From NCBI GenBank assembly GCA_951812665.1, contig CATOST010000012.1:1-64000 (forward strand): DNA of 64,000 bases. The letters run 5' to 3'. The notes under the pieces are model-generated. The model was not told where the DNA came from and did not search any database. It was given only the letters and a program-made list of their open reading frames with translations. The position numbers were made by a program, and so were the translations under genes. Below are positions 50,554-57,691 of this stretch, piece by piece. Every line of letters begins with the position of its first letter. Position 1 is the first letter of the stretch. The stretch comes from an uncultured Acidobacteriota bacterium. Lineage in GTDB: Bacteria > Acidobacteriota > UBA6911 > RPQK01 > JAJDTT01.

Positions 50554-51561
50554 GTGGATTGGAAGGGTTCGCTTCAAGTCTTCGTCTCCCGCTTGACGAG
50601 CCGGGGTCAGCCTCCCGCCTTGCTGAAGCTCACCCGTCTCAAGGCTCTGCTGGCGGCCACCCTGATTCTGGTGGCCGTCGTGTCCATGATCTCTCCCGTC
50701 TTTCTCACCACTCGAAATTTCCTCAACATCCTGGAACAGCTCTCCATCAACGCCATCGTCGCGGCCGGCATGACCTTCGTCATCATTGCCGCCGGGATCG
50801 ACCTCTCGGTGGGCTCGATCCTGGCCCTGGGGAGCATGGGAACGGCCGGACTTCTGGTCTCCGGGATCCCGGTCCCCGCCGCTATCGTGGGAGGATTGCT
50901 GGTGGGGACCGCCGCCGGTGCGGTCAACGGCGTCGCCGTGGCCTACGGCAAAATCCCAGCCTTCATCATGACCCTGGGGATGCTCAACGTCGCCCGGGGC
51001 ACCGTCATGTTCCTGACCAGCGGCAACTCCATCGTCGGCCTCCCGGAGAGCTTCCTGTTTCTGGGCAAGGGCCGCATCGGTCCGATCCCCGTGCTGGTGT
51101 TGATCACCGCTGCGGTCTACCTGATCGGCCACCTGGTGCTGGTGAAGACCCGCTTCGGGCGCTACACCTTCGCCATCGGAAACGATCCCGAAACGGCCCG
51201 CCGCCTGGGGGTCCGCGTGAAGCGCCACCAGTTCCTGCTCTATGCCCTGAGCGGCGGACTGGCTTCTTTTGGGGGGATATTGCTGGCGGCCCGTCTGAAC
51301 TCGGCCCTCACCCTGGCGGGGACCGGAGCCGAGCTGGACGTCATCGCGGCGGTCGTTATCGGGGGGACGAGCCTGTACGGAGGACGGGGCTCCATGCCGG
51401 GGACGCTGTTGGGCGTGATCTTCTTTCAGATCGTCCGCAATGCCCTGAACATCCTGGGCATCTCGGTCTTCGTGCAGCAGGTGGCTGTGGGGGCCCTGCT
51501 CATCTTCAGCGCCCTGGCCGACTTTCTCTACGACCGCTGGGGACGGCAGGGAGGAAGTTGA
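50554..51561 (+). CDS. Sugar ABC transporter permease (RbsC/BPD_transp_2 type)
   Basis: A 335-residue integral membrane permease with about 8-10 helices, starting GTG 50554 seven bases after the ATPase. Family segments are NFLNILEQLSINAIVAAGMT, FVIIAAGIDLSVGSILALGS, GVAVAYGKIPAFIMTLGMLN, FGRYTFAIGNDPETARRLGV and the EAA-like loop, with VVIGGTSLYGGRGSMPGTLL and VQQVAVGALLIFSALADFLY near the end. Completes a substrate-binding/ATPase/permease set for a sugar or sugar-like solute. The next gene, a convergent aldolase, could use the imported compound. Confidence 0.9.
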   Translation: MDWKGSLQVFVSRLTSRGQPPALLKLTRLKALLAATLILVAVVSMISPVFLTTRNFLNILEQLSINAIVAAGMTFVIIAAGIDLSVGSILALGSMGTAGLLVSGIPVPAAIVGGLLVGTAAGAVNGVAVAYGKIPAFIMTLGMLNVARGTVMFLTSGNSIVGLPESFLFLGKGRIGPIPVLVLITAAVYLIGHLVLVKTRFGRYTFAIGNDPETARRLGVRVKRHQFLLYALSGGLASFGGILLAARLNSALTLAGTGAELDVIAAVVIGGTSLYGGRGSMPGTLLGVIFFQIVRNALNILGISVFVQQVAVGALLIFSALADFLYDRWGRQGGS

Positions 51562-51577
51562 TTCGCTTGGCGCGGTG

Positions 51578-52366
51578 TCAGCCGCTCTCCGGCCTCCCGG
51601 ATTGGGAGGCCCGAAAGGTTTCCAAGGCGGACCTGGCCCCGCCGAGCAGAAGGCTGTAGTCGCTCCCGTAGCCCAGGAAGGTGAACCCCTGCTCCAGGCG
51701 GTGCGCCAGGTCTTCCGGGCTCCCGACGCCGATGCCGATGGCCACACCGGTCTCCCGGCCCACCTTCAAAGCCTTGTCGATCACGGCGTCCGTTTCCGGG
51801 TTCGGCTGACGCCTGGGGTCCACGCCCAGAGCCAGCGACAGGTCCCACATGCCCATGTAGAGCAGGTCGACCCCCGGCACGGATGCGATCCGCTCCAGGT
51901 CCTCAACCGCCTCGGCAGTCTCCAGCAGCAGGCCCACCAGGATGTTCCGGTTGGCCCGTTCCAGGTAGTCGTCGTAGTCGAGGGTGTAGCGGGACGCGCG
52001 CAGGGGGCCGAAACCCCGAGTCCCCTCCGGGGAATAACGGGTGGCCGCCACCACCGCCTCCGCCTCCTCCACGTTTTTCACCATGGGAACGATGATCCCC
52101 ATGCCGCCAATATCCAGAGCCTTCTGAATGGCGAACAGATCCGAGGGCGGGACCCGGACCATGGGCATGGCGCCGGAGCCGTCGATGGCCATCAGCATGC
52201 GCTCGACCTGGGCCGAGTCCAGGGCGTTGTGCTCGGTCTCGACCAGCAGCCATTCGTAACCGGAGTAGGCGAGGAGTTCGGCGACGGAGGGACTTCCGAG
52301 TCCCAGAAAACATCCGACGGCGGTTTCGCCGGCGATGACCTTGTGACGAACCTGGTTTTCCTTCAT
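51578..52366 (-). CDS. HpcH/HpaI family 2-oxo-acid aldolase
   Basis: A 262-residue class II aldolase/citrate-lyase-beta-like TIM barrel. Start ATG 52366 with GGAGG upstream; longer in-frame starts run into the antitoxin region. Key segments: VGCFLGLGSPSVAELLAYSG, WLLVETEHNALDSAQ, GMGIIVPMVKNVEEAEAVVA, YSPEGTRGFGPLRASRY, LLLETAEAVEDLERI and DLLYMGMWDLSLALG. The catalytic Glu and Asp of metal binding are in LLETAEA and MWDLS, and the basic residue in RGFGP. Reaction is probably retro-aldol cleavage of a 2-keto-3-deoxy sugar acid to pyruvate plus an aldehyde. Convergent with the permease gene of the sugar importer, 16 bases apart. Confidence 0.88.
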   Translation of the reverse strand: MKENQVRHKVIAGETAVGCFLGLGSPSVAELLAYSGYEWLLVETEHNALDSAQVERMLMAIDGSGAMPMVRVPPSDLFAIQKALDIGGMGIIVPMVKNVEEAEAVVAATRYSPEGTRGFGPLRASRYTLDYDDYLERANRNILVGLLLETAEAVEDLERIASVPGVDLLYMGMWDLSLALGVDPRRQPNPETDAVIDKALKVGRETGVAIGIGVGSPEDLAHRLEQGFTFLGYGSDYSLLLGGARSALETFRASQSGRPESG

Positions 52367-52518
52367 TTGTAGGAGCCTCCGTTGAGCTTCGATCCGCAGA
52401 AGATATGGGACGGAGAGAGGTGTGTCAAAGCCGTTCGAGGCATCACGCCAAATGTGCGCAACGAGTCCGGTTGAACTCCGGGATTGTGCCATTCCAATCC
52501 AACGGGCACGTCAGCGGG

Positions 52519-52743
52519 TCATGGCCAATCGCTAAGGACTTTCTGAATTTCCTCACTCGTGATCGGGGAAGCGCCTTCCTCAACCTGGAAAACGGGAATG
52601 TCCTCATCCCCGCTGGCCCGGCTTCGTCGGAAGCTCCGCCGCGCCAACACTGACAAAGCGCTCCCGAGGCTCACGCCTTTCCTTCGCGCGAGAGTGCGCG
52701 CCGCGGTCAACACATCGTCATCGATGGTGACTGTAGTTCTCAT
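52519..52743 (-). CDS. VapB-type ribbon-helix-helix antitoxin, orphan
   Basis: A 74-residue protein with the typical start RTTVTIDDDVLTAARTLAR, then RRKGVSLGSALSVLARRSF, the DNA-binding ribbon-helix-helix of VapB antitoxins. The tail is acidic (EDIPVFQVEEGASPITSEE). A VapC gene would be expected just downstream on the minus strand. The about 150 bases there hold no intact PIN frame, just a short stretch with weak resemblance to PIN fragments (MAQSRSSTGLVAHIWRD), too little to assign. So the toxin seems lost. Confidence 0.72.
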   Translation of the reverse strand: MRTTVTIDDDVLTAARTLARRKGVSLGSALSVLARRSFRRSRASGDEDIPVFQVEEGASPITSEEIQKVLSDWP

Positions 52744-52815
52744 GCGAAATGCGTACCATCATCCCATCAGTCCGAAATTAGACTTGGAGACTCCATTTGG
52801 TGCCGTATTCGTCGG

Positions 52816-53229
52816 TCACTCGTCCTTGCTCTCGGCTTGGAGGATGACCGCGGCCTCTCTTCCGCCGAACCTGGATTGGAACACGGTCATGCCGGCGAAC
52901 TCGTACTCGGGCGGCGCCTCGTTCATTTCCTTTTGCATCGTGCCGGTCCGGCTGGTCGCGAGCAGTATGTAGCGGAAACGCCGGCCTTCGGGGTCCAGCG
53001 ACATGACGACGACCACCTCGTTGCCGCCGAAAGCGGTCTCGCCTCCCTGAGTACCGGCAAAGCGGTAGCCTAGCGCGCCGGCTTCGTTGAGTTCCTTCTC
53101 CATGGTGCCGGTCCGGCTGGTGGCCAGAAGCAGGAACTTGTCCGGCTGCTTGGCCTCCTTTTCTCCAGCAAGAAGGTTCGGGGCGAACAGCACCAGGGCG
53201 GTCGTGAGAGAGATGAAAATCTTGGTCAA
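52816..53229 (-). CDS. Small secreted protein with an internal duplication
   Basis: About 137 residues, start at TTG 53229 after AGGAGGAAG, which gives a signal peptide MTKIFISLTTALVLFAPNLL, then AGEKEAK. The mature part has two copies of a module about 43 residues long: FLLLATSRTGTMEKELNEAG, then YRFAGTQGG, FGGNEVVVVM; and YILLATSRTGTMQKEMNEAP, then YEFAGMTVFQ, FGGREAAVIL. This is like the DUF4177-type beta-alpha-beta units, here arranged as a tandem. An upstream in-frame start at 53355 adds a non-homologous extension. Function unknown. Confidence 0.6.
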   Translation of the reverse strand: MTKIFISLTTALVLFAPNLLAGEKEAKQPDKFLLLATSRTGTMEKELNEAGALGYRFAGTQGGETAFGGNEVVVVMSLDPEGRRFRYILLATSRTGTMQKEMNEAPPEYEFAGMTVFQSRFGGREAAVILQAESKDE

Positions 53230-53652
53230 TGTTCTTCCTCCTGTTGGGACTGACGGGACATCAGGTGCATTCCGTGGTGCCAGTATGAGCGAAAACCCCC
53301 AGAAACGGGAGAGAGATGGCGAGCTGCAGGGGCAGCGCGGAATTCGAAGTTGCAAGATCGCGTGCTTCGGAACCTCGATTTTGGAATTTGCCCCGCATCA
53401 CTAACGGGGATGGGTCCCAGACCAGCCTGATCTTGGGAATTTCGATACAATTGAAACCGCTTCTTTATATGGGAATTCTATCGTCGACCACCCCATCCCA
53501 GACACCAAAAGCCGACATCGAAGCATCTCTGAAGGCCACAAACGATGATGGTCATTGAACTGACCGCACAAGACTGTGAGCGATGACGATTTAAGACCTT
53601 CGTTCGAGTAGACGAGCGGATTGCAAGCCTCAAGGAATGGAAAGGAGAGAAA

Positions 53653-54765
53653 ATGCGAAAGCAAAAAAGTTTGGCCTCCCGGCGAGTGTGTATGGTTCCC
53701 ATTTTGGCCATTGTACTCTTTCATATGGGTGTCGGCGCTCCGTCCGGCGAATCCTCAAAGGAAAATCCCGAGGGGTCATCCGGCGAGAAAAGTGTCCGCG
53801 ATGCCATCGTGGCCAGCCGGAACCTCACTCCTGAACAGGTCGCGTCGCTCGAAGAGAAACTGGCGAATGATCCGAGTGATGTAGCTGTGCGGACGCAGCT
53901 TCTCGCTTTTTACGGTGGGGTACGTTCGATTCGGAATCAGTCGGCAAAGGAAACGAAACGCGAACACGCGCTGTGGTTCATCCGGAACTCACCGGAGTCG
54001 GAAATCCTGGGAATGCCTCCTTCGCGGATCGACCACATCCTTGATCGAAACGGTTACGCGAAGGCCAAGGAAGCCTGGATGAGTCAGATCGACCGTGAAC
54101 CCGAAAACACGACGTTATTGGGACATGCGGCAGATTTCTTCATGTTTGGGGATCGCAGGACCTCCATCAAATTGCTCCAGCAGGCTCATTCGCTCGATCC
54201 CTCCAACCCGGAATGGCCGAGTAAACTCGGGCAAATATTTAGTTTTGGAGTCCGGGAACCGGGGGCAGGCGACCTGGAAATCGCTAAGAAGTCGCTAGAG
54301 AACTATGAAAGGGCATTCGAGCTATCAGACGATTCGGGTCGAGATTCACTTCTGGAAGATCTTGCAAAAGCAGCGTTTTCGGCGGACCGGCTGGACAAGG
54401 CCCGGAAGTATGCGGAACTCATGCTGCAAAATATGGAAGAGGGATGGAACTATGGGAACCGCGTCCACCACGGCAACCTCGTTCTGGGTCGCATCGCATT
54501 GCGGGAAGGCAAGATCGAAGCAGCGAAATCTCGTTTGATTGCCGCGGGGGAGACGCCGGGCTCGCCCCAGCTGAATTCATTCGGACCGAATATGGCACTC
54601 GCCAAGGCACTCCTTGAAATCGGTGAACGAGAGGTCGTTCTGGAGTATTTTGGGCTTTGCTCAAAGTTCTGGAACTCGGATCGGGCGAAGGACAAATTGG
54701 ACAAGTGGGGCGTTCTCGCGACGGCCGGCAGGATACCCGACTTTCGTGCAAATCTCGATTATTGA
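53653..54765 (+). CDS. Secreted TPR-like helical repeat protein
   Basis: A 370-residue protein from ATG 53653, preceded by AAGGAGAGAAA. A signal peptide (residues about 10-31, VCMVPILAIVLFHMGVG) is followed by TPR/SEL1-like helical pairs: LTPEQVASLEEKLANDPSDV and DRRTSIKLLQQAHSLDPSNP, then LENYERAFELSDDSGRDSLL and LDKARKYAELMLQNMEEG. Composition is more AT-rich than its neighbours, which might mean transfer. The final part is helical, ending near KWGVLATAGRIPDFR. It precedes another TPR gene, though separated by about 100 bases. Confidence 0.7.
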   Translation: MRKQKSLASRRVCMVPILAIVLFHMGVGAPSGESSKENPEGSSGEKSVRDAIVASRNLTPEQVASLEEKLANDPSDVAVRTQLLAFYGGVRSIRNQSAKETKREHALWFIRNSPESEILGMPPSRIDHILDRNGYAKAKEAWMSQIDREPENTTLLGHAADFFMFGDRRTSIKLLQQAHSLDPSNPEWPSKLGQIFSFGVREPGAGDLEIAKKSLENYERAFELSDDSGRDSLLEDLAKAAFSADRLDKARKYAELMLQNMEEGWNYGNRVHHGNLVLGRIALREGKIEAAKSRLIAAGETPGSPQLNSFGPNMALAKALLEIGEREVVLEYFGLCSKFWNSDRAKDKLDKWGVLATAGRIPDFRANLDY

Positions 54766-54880
54766 TTCAGGAGTACTCCAGCCAGTCGACCCTTAGGTTC
54801 CAAGCCATCCGAGGCGTGCTGTCCACTCTTTTGCCTGCATGGAGGAAATCCGGAATCGAACCGGTCCGTTTTTTGCCGCC

Positions 54881-56041
54881 ATGCTGATTCGCGGCCTCCT
54901 TCTCTGTGCTCTACTGCCGATCGTCGTAACCCCGGTGGCCGCCGGTCAGGAAACCGCGGTTCGGAGGCAGTTGCAGGGCGCCATAGAGGCGGAGGAGAGG
55001 GGCGACTTGCAGGCGGCCGAGGAGGGCTACAGCAGCATCCTGAAACTGCACCCGGAACGGGCCGACATCATGGTCCGGTTGGGGCTGGTTTACCAGTACC
55101 AGGGCCGGTTGGGCCCGGCTGTCGACGCGATCCAGAGCGCCCTGACCCTCGATCCCGATCTCCCCGAGGCCCACTTCTATCTAGGGCTGGCCTATTTCGG
55201 CCTCCACCGCTGCGCCGAGGCCTCAGTGGCCCTTCAAGAAGCGATTTCGCGGGACTCGAGAAACATCAAGGCTCAGGTCTATCTGGGCGTCTGCCTACTG
55301 GCGCTGGGACGGGTGGATGAGAGCATCGGACATCTGGAGGCGTTGACCCGCAGCCATCCTCGGGAGTTGGAAGCCTTGCAGACGCTGGCCCAGGCTTACC
55401 TGACGAAAGGCAGCGACGACGGCTTCAACCGGACCATCGCCCGGATCGACGAGGCCGAACCCAATTCCTTCCGGGCCCACCAGCTCAGGGCCGAGTTTTT
55501 CGCCGCTCGAGGACGCCTGAACGAGGCTGCCCAGGTGTACGAGAAAGCGGTTGCCCGGAACCCGGATGCGCCCGGAGTCAACTTCGCTCTCGGGGACGTC
55601 TACTTCGGCCTGGGGCAATACGACAAGGCGGAGCCGGTGCTGCGGAAGGAGCTGAAGATCGATCCGCATCACCCCATCGTCAACCTGGATTTGGGAATCA
55701 TCAAGAACTCGCGGCAGCAGTTCGACCAGGCGATTCGTCACCTGGAGAGAGCGTTGCAGGTGGATGTCAGGCTCCCGGACGCCCACGTGGCTCTGGCTTC
55801 GGCCTACGAGGCCAAGGGCCGACTGCGGGCCGCCGAAGGCGCCCTCCACCGGGCCGTCGCACTGGATCCCGGGGATCCACAACCCCACTACGAGTTGGCC
55901 CAGGTCTACCGGAAGCTGGGGCTGATGGAAGATGCCCGCGTCTCACTGGAACGTTTTCAGAGATTGGAAGAGGAGGGGAGCCAAGAGCGGCAGCGCGCTG
56001 CTGAGGGCCTCCGGGAGAAAAAACCGCGATGCCCGGCCTGA
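54881..56041 (+). CDS. Exported TPR protein
   Basis: A 386-residue protein; ATG 54881 gives a signal MLIRGLLLCALLPIVVTPVA, then AGQE (an in-frame ATG at 54839 adds 14 charged residues). About eight TPR units follow: AIEAEERGDLQAAEEGYSSI, IMVRLGLVYQYQGRLGPAVD, AHFYLGLAYFGLHRCAEASV, FALGDVYFGLGQYDKAEPVL, and VALASAYEAKGRLRAAEGAL. It probably serves as a protein-protein interaction scaffold in the periplasm. Charged C-terminus QERQRAAEGLREKKP. The downstream neighbour is the palindromic repeat copy B. Confidence 0.8.
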   Translation: MLIRGLLLCALLPIVVTPVAAGQETAVRRQLQGAIEAEERGDLQAAEEGYSSILKLHPERADIMVRLGLVYQYQGRLGPAVDAIQSALTLDPDLPEAHFYLGLAYFGLHRCAEASVALQEAISRDSRNIKAQVYLGVCLLALGRVDESIGHLEALTRSHPRELEALQTLAQAYLTKGSDDGFNRTIARIDEAEPNSFRAHQLRAEFFAARGRLNEAAQVYEKAVARNPDAPGVNFALGDVYFGLGQYDKAEPVLRKELKIDPHHPIVNLDLGIIKNSRQQFDQAIRHLERALQVDVRLPDAHVALASAYEAKGRLRAAEGALHRAVALDPGDPQPHYELAQVYRKLGLMEDARVSLERFQRLEEEGSQERQRAAEGLREKKPRCPA

Positions 56042-56094
56042 TTGACATTCGTCGACATGGAAGCGGTGGCGGACTCCTCGAATAGTTGTTTCCT

Positions 56095-56260
56095 TTAACA
56101 GCCCGTGGCAAAAGTCGTCACGGCATTCGACCGTCCCTGCATCCCGGCGGACGGCGTTGCGATTCGGGCACATACTCCCGGTATGCACCCGAATCGCGCC
56201 TTGTCCGGCGGGCGCAGGAACGGTCTCAGTGCTCGCGCGACTTTCACCACGGACTGTTAA
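56095..56260. repeat. Dispersed ~160-bp palindromic element, copy B
   Basis: The ends TTAACAGCCCGTGGCAAAAG (from 56095) and GACTTTCACCACGGACTGTTAA (to 56260, complement of the first with few mismatches) pair. The centre holds GATTCGGG...CATAC...GTATG...CCCGAATC as a second stem, so all 166 bases can fold. It is about 80 percent identical to copy A. The terminal AACAG/CTGTT here corresponds to AGCAG/CTGCT in copy A, a compensatory change. It lies between the TPR gene and the amino-acid-type binding protein gene. Confidence 0.85.
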
Positions 56261-56346
56261 CTCGATCTTGCCCTCCTACGGCACGGACTCGTTGGGACGC
56301 TTGAATCCTCATTTCGGCCTCGATCCGTTCCGCCGCTTTTGGTACA

Positions 56347-56360
56347 GTTTGTGAACAAAC
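56347..56360. promoter_or_regulatory. Palindrome GTTTGTGAACAAAC upstream of the amino-acid-type binding protein
   Basis: Six-base arms GTTTGT and ACAAAC around GA, 104 bases before the ATG at 56464 and in AT-richer sequence than the surroundings. This is the size and position of a repressor or activator operator. No -10/-35 pair is assigned. Confidence 0.4.
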
Positions 56361-56463
56361 TTTCACGTTCCTTGTGATCCGTGAGATATGTGTCCAACAA
56401 CATCCCTGGTGAGAAATCCGGGCTGGAGGTTGGAGTGAATCTTTACTTCAAAGGAGGTATCCG

Positions 56464-57342
56464 ATGCGAAGAAAGCAAGTAGTGTGTGGCTTAGTCGTCG
56501 TTGCCCTGATCGGCGGTGCCAGCCCTCAGGTGATGGCCCAGATTTTCCCCTGGTGGTCTTTTGAGAACAGCGTTAGCGTTCTTGAGGAGGTCCAGGACCG
56601 TGGGACGATCAGAGTCGGTCTGGGCCTGTTCGAGCCTTGGTCGCTCTGCAATGCCGACGGCGAGCTGATCGGCTTTGAGATCGATGTCGCGAGCAAATTA
56701 GCCGAGGATATCGGGGTAGAGGTTAAATTTGAGCGGGCGAACTGGAGATACATCATCACATCCCTGATCGAGGAGGATTTTGACGCCATCGTCAGTGGTA
56801 TGACGATCCTTCCAAGCCGTAATCTCAGGGTCAATTTCGCGTCACCGTACAACTTGACTGGCGTCTATCTGGTGGCGAATACAGCGGAAACCGCCGACTT
56901 GGAAACGCTGGAAGATTTCAACAGCTCCGATGTCACGATTGGGACCCGGAGCGGAGCTTCGTCCATCCCCGCGATCCAGAATGTTTTTCCCAGTGCCATG
57001 ATCGAGCTCTTTGATACCGACAACGACGTCCTCGATGCCGTGGTTGCCGGTGATGTCGATGCTGCGGCAGCGTTCGCGTCGACGGGGGCCACATGGGTTG
57101 AAGCCAACCCCGACACCCTGCACCAGCCCTCCGAGGAGCCGTTTGCCTTGGAACCGTTGGCGATGGCCGTGCGGAAAGGCGATCTCGACATCTTAAATTT
57201 CCTCAATGGCTGGATTACGGTCAACGAGTCGAATGGCTGGCTCGAGCAGCGCCGCCAGTATTGGTTCGAGGGCAGCGAGTGGGAGGATCAGAGGGCTACC
57301 GATGAGGACACCATCGCTGCGTGCGATCAATCCTTTCTGTAG
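56464..57342 (+). CDS. Amino-acid-type ABC transporter substrate-binding protein (SBP_bac_3)
   Basis: A 292-residue family 3 solute-binding protein with a signal peptide (VVCGLVVVALIGGASPQVMA). Typical: GTIRVGLGLFEPWSLCNADG, ELIGFEIDVASKLAEDIGVE, DFDAIVSGMTILPSRNLRV, FASPYNLTGVYLVANTAE, TIGTRSGASSIPAIQNVF and LAMAVRKGDLDILNFLNGWI. A near-perfect Shine-Dalgarno AAGGAGGT sits five bases before the ATG. No permease or ATPase is adjacent, so it must work with a transporter elsewhere or act as a sensor. The gene is lower in GC than its neighbours and may have been acquired. Confidence 0.87.
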   Translation: MRRKQVVCGLVVVALIGGASPQVMAQIFPWWSFENSVSVLEEVQDRGTIRVGLGLFEPWSLCNADGELIGFEIDVASKLAEDIGVEVKFERANWRYIITSLIEEDFDAIVSGMTILPSRNLRVNFASPYNLTGVYLVANTAETADLETLEDFNSSDVTIGTRSGASSIPAIQNVFPSAMIELFDTDNDVLDAVVAGDVDAAAAFASTGATWVEANPDTLHQPSEEPFALEPLAMAVRKGDLDILNFLNGWITVNESNGWLEQRRQYWFEGSEWEDQRATDEDTIAACDQSFL

Positions 57343-57488
57343 CCGGCTTGGCGTGGAGGGTAGGTGCGGCCTAATGGGTGAATACGGGAATCGACGGAGT
57401 CGATGGCTCGGTGGTCGTACACACGTCGGGCAAGACTGTAGTTCAGTCCGGACCACCCTTTAGAGCTTTCAGGAGGTCCGTGTCTCGT

Positions 57489-57610
57489 GGGATCGGCGGC
57501 TGTCCAGCCGCCGATCCCTCCGTTTACCGGGGACAGGAATGTCCCCGCTCCTGCTCATTTGTTCCTCCATGACAGACAGGAACCATAGGGACACCCCTTG
57601 TGGGTGCCCT
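57489..57610. repeat. Cluster of three hairpins downstream of the binding-protein gene
   Basis: 57489-57518 is a perfect 13-bp stem (GGGATCGGCGGCT with AGCCGCCGATCCC) around GTCC, the strongest in the window and about 150 bases after the SBP stop, possibly a terminator without T-run. 57529-57546 is GGGGACA-ggaa-TGTCCCC, kin to the repeats at 9914 and 63786. 57588-57609 is GGGACACCC/GGGTGCCC with one mismatch. The latter two look like dispersed REP elements. Confidence 0.65.
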
Positions 57611-57691
57611 CGTTGACAATCCACCGGCCCGTAGGTTGCCCCGCGGCCGCGTTGAACCCGGACCCGGCGCCCCGTAAAATAATCGGCAACG

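Noticed and set aside
52367-52518. VapC remnant behind the orphan VapB-type antitoxin
   Set aside because: Only a short, weak likeness to PIN sequence; not enough to annotate a pseudogene.
56086-56354. Short frames across palindromic element copy B
   Set aside because: They repeat the translation seen in copy A because the DNA is repeated; compensatory stem changes argue for structure, not protein.
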